Origin: a virus
DNA: 26,912 nucleotides
Strand: one strand, 5' to 3'
Virus record (IMG/VR): IMGVR_UViG_3300020439_000061
Location: 1 to 26,912 of that record
A program made the position numbers and the translations under genes. Below, one piece after another: positions 10,150 to 18,918 of the stretch. Numbering within the stretch: position 1 is the stretch's first letter; every line of letters begins with the position of its first letter. Under the pieces are notes generated by a model. The model was not told where the DNA came from and did no database searches. It saw nothing but the letters and a program-made list of their open reading frames with translations.

Positions 10150-11577
10150 ATGTTCTATCAGGAGAGACATGAAGCAAAAGGTGCCGTCATTGGCACCATT
10201 ATGGCGTGGACAGGGGGATTAAGTTCTATCCCCCATGGTTGGGTTATTTGTGATGGATCAACACTCGCTGCGGATGAATTTCCTTTATTAGCCGCTACTA
10301 TTGGTGACTCATATAACATGGGATCTAGCAGTAATTTTACTGGATCATTTCCAACATATAATGGATCGATTACTCTACCAGATCTAAATGGTAGAATGTT
10401 GATGGATATTGAGAATGACTATTTTCCTCTTACAGGAAGAGCGGCGGATAGTGATACTGACGCTAGATCTATTATGAGCTCCATTGTCGGCACCAAGAAA
10501 GCAAACACTGAAGGAAATGCACTTCGTGGTAGTTTTACTGACATCACGACAGACATTATTTTCCAAATTAGTCCGAACGATAGAACTGGTTATCAAGGAA
10601 AAATTACTGGTAACACTATTATTGCTGGTGAAGGAGCAAAGACAGTATATGTTGCTCCTAGAAAACTAGGCAGAAAGCATATTACTAGACATAATCACCC
10701 AGGAAATGTCTCGACCATTAAAAATGACGACCAGAGATTCCCTGGTGATGGTGTTGTTCCTTACTATCCAATCTCATATACATTATATGTGTCAGCGGTT
10801 GACATCGACCCTGGTGGTGACGTTGGTGCCGATGGCGATGGCGATCTTGTATTCTTTGGTTGGACTGATAATACTGTCCAAGGCAGAGAATCGGGTAATC
10901 CTTCAGAAGTAGGTGAAGTTGGAGCTGTTGTAAATGTTCGACCAGGTATCATTGGTGGTTTGTATGAAAACTTCCAATCGGTAAACAATGCGCCAAATGC
11001 TCCTGCATTACTTTCTTACAGATGGCCAGAACAAGGATCTGGTGAGATTAGTCCTGATGGAAGAAATCAGGGTTCCCCTAACAAAGTTTTTGGTTTAACG
11101 TGGTCAGAATCTCCACCAATTAACCTTAAACCAAAAGAATTGAGATATACACCATTGACGCCCGCTTTTCTTGACACAGATAGACATGAGGACGGATACT
11201 TTATTGGCGGACCAAATGAACAAAGTGTTCCATATGGTGCTGGTAGTAATGATGTTAATGTTCCATTAGGAATCAGAAATTACTTCAATGATACTCAACC
11301 AGAGAGTGACGTTAGTGGTAGGAGTTTGTTGAGTCACCCAGCATATAATTTCACCGCTGATGCTCCTGGTACGGATAAAATTTATCCTCATGATCATGGT
11401 ACATTTGATGTTGAATTTGACTCAACCAGACTAAAACCACAGTCAAGTATTATTGCTAATGTTAATTTACCCCCCAGCACAAACCCAGACAATTCAGAGA
11501 ATGAAGGAGCATTAAAAATTGACTTTGTTACTGCACAACCCAAATTAACCTGTATATACATCATCAGAGCATACTAA
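10150..11577 (+). CDS. Tail collar domain protein, tail-fibre/tip-like (475 aa)
   Basis: Residues 10-85 form a classic phage tail collar domain: GTIMAW-TGG, IPHGWVICDGS, FPLLAATIG and LPDLNGRML. This domain is known in T4 gp12-like short tail fibres and many receptor-binding tips. Two His-x-His motifs are visible, HNH at residues 181-183 and HDH at 414-416. In T4 gp12 and gp37, such motifs in a trimer bind zinc or iron, so metal binding is a reasonable inference. The protein ends YIIRAY, like the other collar proteins here. It starts 3 bases after the preceding stop and its own stop overlaps the next ATG (TAATG). It probably forms a trimeric baseplate- or fibre-attached tip; which T4 gene it replaces cannot be decided from sequence alone. 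Confidence 0.85.
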   Translation: MFYQERHEAKGAVIGTIMAWTGGLSSIPHGWVICDGSTLAADEFPLLAATIGDSYNMGSSSNFTGSFPTYNGSITLPDLNGRMLMDIENDYFPLTGRAADSDTDARSIMSSIVGTKKANTEGNALRGSFTDITTDIIFQISPNDRTGYQGKITGNTIIAGEGAKTVYVAPRKLGRKHITRHNHPGNVSTIKNDDQRFPGDGVVPYYPISYTLYVSAVDIDPGGDVGADGDGDLVFFGWTDNTVQGRESGNPSEVGEVGAVVNVRPGIIGGLYENFQSVNNAPNAPALLSYRWPEQGSGEISPDGRNQGSPNKVFGLTWSESPPINLKPKELRYTPLTPAFLDTDRHEDGYFIGGPNEQSVPYGAGSNDVNVPLGIRNYFNDTQPESDVSGRSLLSHPAYNFTADAPGTDKIYPHDHGTFDVEFDSTRLKPQSSIIANVNLPPSTNPDNSENEGALKIDFVTAQPKLTCIYIIRAY

Positions 11578-13361
11578 TGGTAAGGTCTAAATCTACTAAC
11601 TACACAAGAAATAAGTCTTTGTTTGGTGGTGTTCCTGGCACCATCCAGATTCACACGACCCCTGGTATTGGTGTTAATAATGATCCTAACACAGCAAAAT
11701 TTAAAGATGATTTGCCTGGTGGATTCTTGAAGTGTGATGGATCGGTACACAACGCAAAAGATTACTATCTGCTAGCACAGATTCTTGGTGTTGGTGAGGA
11801 GTGTAGATTCAAAAAAGAGAAAACAACTTTGAGAGATCCAGATCCAGAGACAGGTGATCTTGGTAGTTTTCAGTTACCAGATTTAGGATCTAAAGTTATT
11901 ATTCCTAGTGGTGGTAGCGGAGACTATACTAATGTCTTCATGGAAAACAAACCCAACACAACAAAGGTTGGTGTAGAATGTGAAGCAATCCTTGAGGGCG
12001 AAGAGAACAGAATCTTTGTCAATTATACTTCTGGTGCTTCTAGTAATAATGGTATCGCTACTTGGAGTGGATACAATGGATCTGTAGGTGGCGGTGGTGC
12101 TATTACAGGATTCTTAATGCGTCAGGTAACAGACGTAAATGGTGATTCTCTCGAAGGTGGTTCTACATGGTCGGGTGATGAATTTGGTGATTATGGTTAT
12201 AGAAATGCTCCTGGTAATAATACTAACTGGTGGAATAATGCCTTTGAAAATATCACGGGAGACTTCAGAATCAGGATAAACAACGACACCCAATCAGATC
12301 GACTAACTGATGGTGTTGGTTGTGTCATGAATGTCACAATTGAACCAAACCAAAGACCAAATGGTGAATTCAATAGGTCAAAAATTAGACTTAATGCATT
12401 TGTCAATGGTCAGAGAGGATCTGGATATAAAGTAGATGACGAGTGTTCGGTTGTTGAGTGGGATAACCTGGCAGGAACAGGTAACAGAATTTTTAAAGTT
12501 ACATCAGTTTCTCCAGCAATTGAGTCTGAAGGATTCAAGACAGGAACTACTGATGCTTGGTTCTATAATAATGCTGGTTCTGATTTTTGGCAGGACACAG
12601 GGAGTGAGTATGATTATTGGGAAGATGATACTGATTATGTAGAAGAAAATTTTCAGATGCAAGGTGGGTCTGGCGCTGGTGCAGTATTCAAGATTCGTAT
12701 GCAAGGCGATGAAGGTGGTAGAACAAAGTGGAAGATTCTTGCTATCATCAATCCTGGTGAAGGATATCAAGCAGGTGATAAACTATCCTGGAACTTCAAT
12801 ACCCCATGGCGCATTACAAATGGACATAATGGAAGCATCTCACTCGTAGATGATAATGGTGATGGTGTAGTTAGAGTAGATGGAACTAGCTTTGGTTCAT
12901 TGCAATCTGGTATGGAAGTCGAAGGATCATCTTCAGACATCAACTTCAATGGAAATTTGAGATATAATATGATCAGAGAGACTGAAGGTTATATCTTGAC
13001 CATTGATGAGTTTCAGGCACACTCTCACGCGGTTGACGCCCAGGTATTGAATTACACTGGAAACTATTCTACCGATGGAGAGGGAATGACAGGAAGTCTC
13101 ACTACTTCTAATTCTGCCAACTCTGATGGATTCAATACTATTGATGAAACAACCATCAATATTCCTAATGGAGAAGCAAACCACGCTCATAGACTTCAGA
13201 GACCAACAGCATATAACCAAAACTTTGTTTACAATTATAGTCCATTCAATATTCCTACCGACAACATGCAATCATACATTGATGTTGACGTAGAAAGAGT
13301 TGATGTATTAAATCAGGTTGTTACTCCATTCATTATGGTTCATTACATCATCAAGTTCTAA
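11577..13361 (+). CDS. Tail collar-like structural protein with long insert (594 aa)
   Basis: The ATG overlaps the upstream TAA by one base, which supports this start. Residues 18-112 are a diverged collar domain: GTIQIHT, LPGGFLKCDGS, YYLLAQILG, then FQLPDLGSKVIIP. The middle, roughly 115-470, is Gly/Asn/Asp-rich and contains G-x-GY-x-x-(G)D motifs (GSGYKVDDE near 280, GEGYQAGDKL near 400) that recur in phage structural proteins. Near the C-terminus are two His-x-His motifs, HSH at 482-484 and HAH at 536-538, and the protein ends VHYIIKF. The same layout (collar domain, then His-x-His pairs, then a YII[RK] end) occurs in the 10150 and 18919 genes. A metal-stabilised trimeric tip is inferred; the receptor is unknown. 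Confidence 0.8.
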   Translation: MVRSKSTNYTRNKSLFGGVPGTIQIHTTPGIGVNNDPNTAKFKDDLPGGFLKCDGSVHNAKDYYLLAQILGVGEECRFKKEKTTLRDPDPETGDLGSFQLPDLGSKVIIPSGGSGDYTNVFMENKPNTTKVGVECEAILEGEENRIFVNYTSGASSNNGIATWSGYNGSVGGGGAITGFLMRQVTDVNGDSLEGGSTWSGDEFGDYGYRNAPGNNTNWWNNAFENITGDFRIRINNDTQSDRLTDGVGCVMNVTIEPNQRPNGEFNRSKIRLNAFVNGQRGSGYKVDDECSVVEWDNLAGTGNRIFKVTSVSPAIESEGFKTGTTDAWFYNNAGSDFWQDTGSEYDYWEDDTDYVEENFQMQGGSGAGAVFKIRMQGDEGGRTKWKILAIINPGEGYQAGDKLSWNFNTPWRITNGHNGSISLVDDNGDGVVRVDGTSFGSLQSGMEVEGSSSDINFNGNLRYNMIRETEGYILTIDEFQAHSHAVDAQVLNYTGNYSTDGEGMTGSLTTSNSANSDGFNTIDETTINIPNGEANHAHRLQRPTAYNQNFVYNYSPFNIPTDNMQSYIDVDVERVDVLNQVVTPFIMVHYIIKF

Positions 13362-13363
13362 AC

Positions 13364-14881
13364 ATGGGATGGCAGTGCTACATTTATACATCATCTTCTA
13401 ATTTTTATGTTAGTAGTGATGTAAAATATATTTACTACATGGCTGTTGGTGGCGGCGGTGGTGGTGCTCGCCCTAGAGCTGGTTTTGGTAGATCTCCAAC
13501 AGCGGGTGGATATAGTTGTGCTCCTGGGGGAACAGCATATGGTGGACAACCAGGACAGTTAAATGCTGGTGGATCTGGTGGTTATGGAACATATGCTTAT
13601 GGTCAGAGTGGTTATGTCAACTATTCTGGTGGTGAATATGCTCGTGCGAACTCTGGTTATGGACCGTATGGATATGGTGGTGCTGGTCAGTGGAGATCAC
13701 CTAGATTCACTGGTGGTGGTGGCGGCGGTGGCGCTACTTATTTTTATCAATGTCGTGGATGGAATGGCGCTGTACCTAATAACTCATACTACCTACGTGT
13801 TGGTAATGGTGGTCAACAGGGTGGTAACGGATTTAGAAGATTTGGTAGGCATGGCGCTGTATATGTCTGGCAGCAGAATTATGAACAACCTACATTAAGT
13901 ATATCAGTTAGTCCTACTGCTATCATTGAGGGACAGACTGCAACTGTTTCGTGGTCTGCTGGTGGAGATGTAGAGGGAGTTCGTAGTCCTGAATTGGGAC
14001 AAAATCTTGCCACATCAGGATCTGTAGTGGTGTCTCCTAGTAGCAACCAAAGGTACACAATTACTGCATATAATGTCGTGTATGAAAGAACACGTTTTAT
14101 TGATCTTACTGTATATCGAATACCAACTGCTACACTAACAGCAACACCTTCGACTATTGTTGTGGGTCAATCTGCATCTCTAGATTGGACTTCTTCGGAT
14201 GCTAACAGTGCTAGTATTAACCAGGGTATTGGTTCTGTAAATGTTAGCGGACAGTTGACTGTCTCTCCTACTACAGATATAACATATACAATTTCAGTTA
14301 CTGGTAATGGTGGAAGTGGTAGTGACACCGCCACTATTACTGTGTTATCAATACCTACCTTATCGGTAGTAGTACCACAGTCAGTAAATTATGGTGATGA
14401 TATAACGATCGAGGTTAATGGCACAAATACGGATCCTAATGGAACTGGTGTTACTCTTGTGACAGTGCAGACTGATGAATATGATGGACCTGGTTCTACA
14501 CTTTCTCCTATTAGCATACCAAGCACCAAAGGATCTTCTTTTAGCACCCAGTATACTATTCCTGGAACTAGTCTTCCCTATGATACTGTAGGACCAACAG
14601 CTTTAGAATTGCGATTTACTGCTGATGGGTATGGATCTCTAGTTGTAAATGTGACCAAGAATGTTGATATTGTTATTGACATGACTCCTGATGCTATTGA
14701 CATTCCATCATCGGAGGATAAATTCCTTGGTGAAGAACCTGTCATTACACCTGATGTGGAGGTCACATCGGAAAATATTGTGATCAATGATATAGATATA
14801 CCAGTGGAAATTAAAGCCGACTCTCCTATTCAGGTTGAGATCGATGGTAGTGATGACTGGATAAACGTAAGACAAATCTGA
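13364..14881 (+). CDS. Glycine-rich/Ig-like adhesin-type protein (505 aa)
   Basis: Residues 1-170 are a short beta lead-in followed by a very Gly/Tyr-rich head with G6-G7 runs (28-34 and 117-123) and a closing strand GAVYVW. Residues 177-330 hold two Ig-like repeats of the type found in surface proteins (SPT-x-I-x-x-GQ-x-A-x-x-W, ending near SP-x-x-x-x-x-YTI). Residues 331-439 form another beta-rich domain. Residues 440-505 are a C-terminal module shared with the next two genes (IPSSEDKFLGEEPVITPDV, ADSPIQVEI). The gene lies 2 bases after the collar gene, and its TGA overlaps the following ATG. Glycine-rich heads resemble, in composition, the polyglycine adhesin gp38 of T2/S16-like phages, so a receptor-binding role is inferred. 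No enzyme motif was seen. Confidence 0.75.
   Translation: MGWQCYIYTSSSNFYVSSDVKYIYYMAVGGGGGGARPRAGFGRSPTAGGYSCAPGGTAYGGQPGQLNAGGSGGYGTYAYGQSGYVNYSGGEYARANSGYGPYGYGGAGQWRSPRFTGGGGGGGATYFYQCRGWNGAVPNNSYYLRVGNGGQQGGNGFRRFGRHGAVYVWQQNYEQPTLSISVSPTAIIEGQTATVSWSAGGDVEGVRSPELGQNLATSGSVVVSPSSNQRYTITAYNVVYERTRFIDLTVYRIPTATLTATPSTIVVGQSASLDWTSSDANSASINQGIGSVNVSGQLTVSPTTDITYTISVTGNGGSGSDTATITVLSIPTLSVVVPQSVNYGDDITIEVNGTNTDPNGTGVTLVTVQTDEYDGPGSTLSPISIPSTKGSSFSTQYTIPGTSLPYDTVGPTALELRFTADGYGSLVVNVTKNVDIVIDMTPDAIDIPSSEDKFLGEEPVITPDVEVTSENIVINDIDIPVEIKADSPIQVEIDGSDDWINVRQI
14681..14878 (+). repeat. Shared C-terminal adhesin module, copy 1
   Basis: A 66-residue C-terminal module with SSEDKFLGEEPVITPDV and VEIKADSPIQVEI motifs. 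In DNA, 14705-14742 (38 bases) and 14787-14848 (62 bases) are identical to 16834-16871 and 16916-16977 in the next gene. Confidence 0.9.
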
Positions 14882-17010
14882 TGCCAACACTTTCTAATTA
14901 CAACCCAGGAACGCATCAATATACAATCCCTGCAGGTGCAACGGATGTATCTTTTAGCGTAGCAGCAGCTGGTGGTGGTGGATCTAAACCCACTAATAAT
15001 AACTGGAGTCATGGTAATGGTGGTGGAGGTAGAGCGGGTAACTTTACTATTGGAACTAGATCTTATGCATATACTCTAACTTTTTACATTGGAGGGCGAG
15101 GAAGTGATGGACTTAATAATAATGGATCTGGAGTAGGATCTGGTGGTAGCGGTGGTTCTTCTCCAGTAGCAAGTGGTGGATCTGGTCACCGCTCTGGAGG
15201 TGGCGGTGGTGGTGCCAGTGCTGTTTATGATAGTGGTCTCAATAGATATATCGCATGGTGTGGTGGCGGAGGCGGTGCTGGTAGATATGACGTAGATACA
15301 GGTACTAGTTATGGTGCCCAAGGTGCTGGTATCGGTGGTGGTAGATCTAGTCTCCGTGGTTCGCCATCTTGGAGAAATGGTGGAAATGCTCCTGCTGGAC
15401 ACCGTGGTGGAGGCGGTGGTGGATCGGTATCAGGTGTATTCGGTAGCAGTGGTGGTGCATCTACTACTAACGGATTTGCTGGTATTGGTGGTAACTCTGG
15501 CTGGTATGATCAAGGTGATATTGGATGGGTTACTGATAGTGGATATGCAAATTTCAATGATGGGTGGGTGATATTAACATATACTCTACCCCCACCAGAA
15601 ATTACATACTTCCGTTTTGTACAAAATGGTGTAAACTCAAATACTGTCACTCTGATTGAAGGAGAAAATGTTGATATTGAGTATGCTGTCAATGGTGATA
15701 GAAACATGAGTTCTATCACTCTCACTGATTTTGGACAACTTTCTACGAGCACAGTATCCAACTCATTTACAGTAAATCCTCAAAGTGAAACTGCTGGTAA
15801 TATAGGAACGAAGACATATACTTTAGAGGTTACTGGTAGTGGCGGAACTGTTTCTGAATCCATTACAGCAACAATATATGAAGTGCCAAGTGTGACCATT
15901 GAGAGTAATGCACCAGCAGATACTATTACTCAAGGTCAGTCTTTGGAATTGTCTTGGGTAACAGATGGATATGCTTCAACGGCACAGTTATCTCCTAACT
16001 TTGGAGCACAGAATTTAAGTGGATCTATAACTGTGTCGCCCACAGAAACAACAACATATACTATTGCTGTTGGTGGTCTTGCTGGATCTGCTTCAGATTC
16101 AATAACTATTACTGTCAATCAACCACCATCGGTAGATTTGATTGCTCCGTTTACTACAGACTATGGTAATGATATTGTTTTGCAGTATGATTACACAAAT
16201 GCTGTTAACACATCAACAGAGACAACCAATGTCGATAATTCTGGTCCAAATATAACCACAACACCTTTGAGTAATGTATCTGTCTCTATCACGAGATATA
16301 TTCAACCTGGATTGAGTGGTACAGAGGGTCATCCTATTGGATCTTTGAAATATATTGTTGATATTAGTGGTGGTACTAATCCAACTATGGTTGTTGGTAT
16401 TTCGGATACCCAGATGAGAGCAAGTGGACTTATAGATCCAAATGGATCGATTGCACTAACCCCTGGTTATCCGACGCTAGTATCAGCAAATAGGTATGAA
16501 ATTGCTTTTGACATGATCAGCAGTGTGGATTCTTCTCAAAGACAAGCAACTTTTGTTAGAAGTTTCTTCTTAACTATCACTGCCGATGGTGGATCTCCTG
16601 ATGGTGGTGCTCTAGAGATGCAAAAGGATGGTGAAGGATATGTTCAAATTGCTACGCTCGGTGGAGGAAATGCTGGTGGCACATTTACTGTAACTGCTGA
16701 TCAACTATATGATGAGTTTGGAGCACGTACAGTAGATTTTAGATTGACTGTTTATGGTATGGGTTCACTGCAGGGAACTGATAATGCTACAACAACAATT
16801 AATATCGATGAGATGCCAGATCAAGTAACCATCCCATCATCGGAGGATAAATTCCTTGGTGAAGAACCTGTTATTACACCTGATGTACAAGTTACTAGTG
16901 ATAATATAGTTATTGATGATATAGATATACCAGTGGAAATTAAAGCCGACTCTCCTATTCAGGTTGAGATCGATGGTGATGGAACATGGAGAAATATTAG
17001 GAGTATCTAA
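14881..17010 (+). CDS. Glycine-rich/Ig-like adhesin-type protein (709 aa)
   Basis: The start overlaps the previous stop (TGATG). Residues 1-236 form a glycine-rich head: an opening YTIPAGATDVSFSV strand, many G4-G6 runs, and a closing GWVILTYTL strand, the usual outline of glycine-rich phage and surface domains. Residues 240-335 and 336-412 are two Ig-like repeats, the second ending SPTETTTYTI. Residues 413-640 are a beta-rich spacer that is longer than the matching region of the 13364 gene. Residues 645-709 are the shared C-terminal module. The head is different in sequence from that of the preceding gene although the tail module is nearly the same, so these look like cassettes with exchangeable heads. 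Host recognition is inferred from architecture and position, not from a named homologue. Confidence 0.75.
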   Translation: MPTLSNYNPGTHQYTIPAGATDVSFSVAAAGGGGSKPTNNNWSHGNGGGGRAGNFTIGTRSYAYTLTFYIGGRGSDGLNNNGSGVGSGGSGGSSPVASGGSGHRSGGGGGGASAVYDSGLNRYIAWCGGGGGAGRYDVDTGTSYGAQGAGIGGGRSSLRGSPSWRNGGNAPAGHRGGGGGGSVSGVFGSSGGASTTNGFAGIGGNSGWYDQGDIGWVTDSGYANFNDGWVILTYTLPPPEITYFRFVQNGVNSNTVTLIEGENVDIEYAVNGDRNMSSITLTDFGQLSTSTVSNSFTVNPQSETAGNIGTKTYTLEVTGSGGTVSESITATIYEVPSVTIESNAPADTITQGQSLELSWVTDGYASTAQLSPNFGAQNLSGSITVSPTETTTYTIAVGGLAGSASDSITITVNQPPSVDLIAPFTTDYGNDIVLQYDYTNAVNTSTETTNVDNSGPNITTTPLSNVSVSITRYIQPGLSGTEGHPIGSLKYIVDISGGTNPTMVVGISDTQMRASGLIDPNGSIALTPGYPTLVSANRYEIAFDMISSVDSSQRQATFVRSFFLTITADGGSPDGGALEMQKDGEGYVQIATLGGGNAGGTFTVTADQLYDEFGARTVDFRLTVYGMGSLQGTDNATTTINIDEMPDQVTIPSSEDKFLGEEPVITPDVQVTSDNIVIDDIDIPVEIKADSPIQVEIDGDGTWRNIRSI
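16813..17007 (+). repeat. Shared C-terminal adhesin module, copy 2
   Basis: A 65-residue module starting MPDQVTIPSSEDKFLGEE. It contains two DNA blocks (16834-16871 and 16916-16977) identical to copy 1, with the sequence between them diverged mostly over 16886-16915. Confidence 0.9.
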
Positions 17011-18881
17011 TGCCAAACGTTAATATTTCTTGGAACAGAGATGCTGGGGACGAAAACTACATCTATGGCATGCCAGGCGGAACTATTGGACCCAATAGTG
17101 GTAGTAGAACCGTTAATGTTCCCTTTGGACAAGTATATAATTTAAGTAGCAGTGGTAGTGGTCCTGGATATACATCATTGAGAAGACTGAACAGTCAAGC
17201 TTTGGGTCTGGATGATAGACAAGGATTTGCAAACAGCACCTCATACAGCACTACTCCTCTTTACAGATATTATAATCCTACTAATGGTGATCATTTTTCT
17301 GGTATAAGTGTTAGTGCCCCAGCTGGATATGTCAATGAGGGGATACTTACTAATGTGTTTGTTGGCAACCAACCACCAGGAACTGTCAATTTGGTTGATG
17401 CCGAGGGACCAGGAAAACCCACAAGCACATACACTGCATATGTTTGGCCGTGGAATGCTACATCGTTTAATATTGGTAGCACTAGCGTTACACCAAAACT
17501 GATATATTCATTGACAAATGGATATGATACTATGTGGTCTACTTTTTCAAACGAGGGATCACAACTAAACCCACCATATGTGTTTGATCCTAATGCTGGG
17601 AATGGAAGCAATGGGTATGCATTTTATGGATCAAATCAACCCATAACCATCACAGTCAATCAAAGTGCTGGTGGTGATGGTGACTTCAATGATATGATTG
17701 TATATGTGAATGGTGGTAGTTTTACTGGAGACTCCACATACACTGGACCAGCTGCAACTTATGGATGCATGGATCCTAATGCTGTAAATTATGATCCAAA
17801 CGCTAATGCACCTAGTTTATGTGTATATGCTAATCCAAACCCACAGTTAACTATCAATGGTCAGACTAGCACTCAAACTATTGTTGAGGGTGATACTATA
17901 ACTGTTAATTGGTCTGCTCAAGATACAAACTGGATGTATACTGGAGTTATTAGTGGTGAGGGTGCGCCAGGAACACTATCATCTAGTTCGTGGGCAAGTG
18001 GTTCTTTTTCTGCTCAACCTACATCAGACACAACATATACTTACAGCGTAAGTTATGCACCACCAACAAAATATGATTCGTTTAGTATTCCTGTTGATGT
18101 AAAAGAAATACCAGAGATTATCGCATCGTTTCCTAACGGTAGTACAATTAACCGTGGTCAAAATGCAACTCTTGAGTGGACTACTAGTGGCGATGCAACA
18201 ACAATGTCCATTTCACCAGGTTTTGGATTGCAGAATTTGAGTGGACAACTGACAGTATCACCTACAGAGACAACAACATACACTTTGTATGCATCAGCAC
18301 CAGGATTTGATGGTAGACTACAAGATTCTGTATCACTAACTCTTACCGTTCTTCAACCACCATCAGCAACTCTTACCATTCCATCTATTATTGATTGGGG
18401 CGACTCTAGTTTTCAAGTATTATTTGAGTTTGAAAATGTCCTCTCATATGATTTGACAGTTGAATACACAGATCTAGATGGTGTTGTGATCACTCATCCT
18501 GCATTCACTGGTGCAGATCCATCACAAACCACAGTTAATTTACTGATTGGTGATGAGTCTTCTAGTACAATACCTAAATGGAACAACAGAGGATATAGTA
18601 GTGGTAAGGTAAAATTAAAAGCATATGGTGCTGGTAGTCTATTTGTTGAAAAGGAATCAACATTCAGTATCAACATTGACCAAATGCCAGACCCTGTTGA
18701 CATTCCATCATCAGAAGATAAATTTCTTGGTGAGGAACCTGTTATCACACCTGATGTAACAGTTACCAGTGATAATATAGTTATTAATGATGTTGACATT
18801 CCAGTAGAAATCACAGCTGACTCGCCTATTCAGGTTGAGATTGACGCTGGTGGCGTATGGTACAACGTCCGCCAAACTTGA
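17010..18881 (+). CDS. Mosaic surface/adhesin-type protein with Ig-like repeats (623 aa)
   Basis: The ATG overlaps the upstream TAA by one base. The head is not glycine-rich. Residues 82-118 contain PLYRYYNPTNGDHF, resembling the DUF5648 repeat of bacterial secreted proteins. Residues 219-233 contain GGDGDFNDMIVYV, resembling the Asp-rich loop of DUF4114-type calcium-linked domains. Residues 251-273 contain GCMDPNAVNYDP and a second Cys at 271, a motif common in surface proteins of marine bacteria. Two Ig-like repeats follow (about 278-370 and 371-455), the second with LSGQLTVSPTETTTYTL almost as in the previous gene. The last 65 residues are the shared C-terminal module. It is therefore the third paralogous cassette with a different head. 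Carbohydrate or surface binding is an inference; family names are from motif recognition and would need a profile search. Confidence 0.7.
   Translation: MPNVNISWNRDAGDENYIYGMPGGTIGPNSGSRTVNVPFGQVYNLSSSGSGPGYTSLRRLNSQALGLDDRQGFANSTSYSTTPLYRYYNPTNGDHFSGISVSAPAGYVNEGILTNVFVGNQPPGTVNLVDAEGPGKPTSTYTAYVWPWNATSFNIGSTSVTPKLIYSLTNGYDTMWSTFSNEGSQLNPPYVFDPNAGNGSNGYAFYGSNQPITITVNQSAGGDGDFNDMIVYVNGGSFTGDSTYTGPAATYGCMDPNAVNYDPNANAPSLCVYANPNPQLTINGQTSTQTIVEGDTITVNWSAQDTNWMYTGVISGEGAPGTLSSSSWASGSFSAQPTSDTTYTYSVSYAPPTKYDSFSIPVDVKEIPEIIASFPNGSTINRGQNATLEWTTSGDATTMSISPGFGLQNLSGQLTVSPTETTTYTLYASAPGFDGRLQDSVSLTLTVLQPPSATLTIPSIIDWGDSSFQVLFEFENVLSYDLTVEYTDLDGVVITHPAFTGADPSQTTVNLLIGDESSSTIPKWNNRGYSSGKVKLKAYGAGSLFVEKESTFSINIDQMPDPVDIPSSEDKFLGEEPVITPDVTVTSDNIVINDVDIPVEITADSPIQVEIDAGGVWYNVRQT
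18684..18878 (+). repeat. Shared C-terminal adhesin module, copy 3
   Basis: A 65-residue module (MPDPVDIPSSEDKFLGEE, DSPIQVEID). It is conserved in protein sequence with copies 1 and 2 but clearly more diverged in DNA, mostly at third codon positions. Confidence 0.9.
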
Positions 18882-18887
18882 TAAATA
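18880..18887 (+). promoter_or_regulatory. T4-type late promoter motif (GATAAATA)
   Basis: GATAAATA matches 7 of 8 bases of the T4 late consensus TATAAATA. It lies in the largest non-coding gap of the late block (18882-18918) and overlaps the stop codon of the upstream gene. Transcription would start some 25 bases before the ATG at 18919. In T4-like phages this element is read by gp55 with the gp33/gp45 co-activators and has no -35 box; none is evident here. Confidence 0.6.
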
Positions 18888-18918
18888 CTACAGAAATAGT
18901 GACGATCGTGGACAGTAA

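Noticed and set aside
14717-14724. GATAAATT, and like sequences in the other two module copies, resembling late promoters
   Set aside because: They encode the Asp-Lys-Phe of the conserved SSEDKF motif in all three copies, have only 6 of 8 matches, and copy 3 has the same coding reason.
14900-15590. Glycine-rich stretch as a collagen-like Gly-X-Y repeat
   Set aside because: The glycines come in runs of four to six with irregular spacing and almost no Gly-X-Pro triplets, so it is a glycine-rich domain, not collagen-like.
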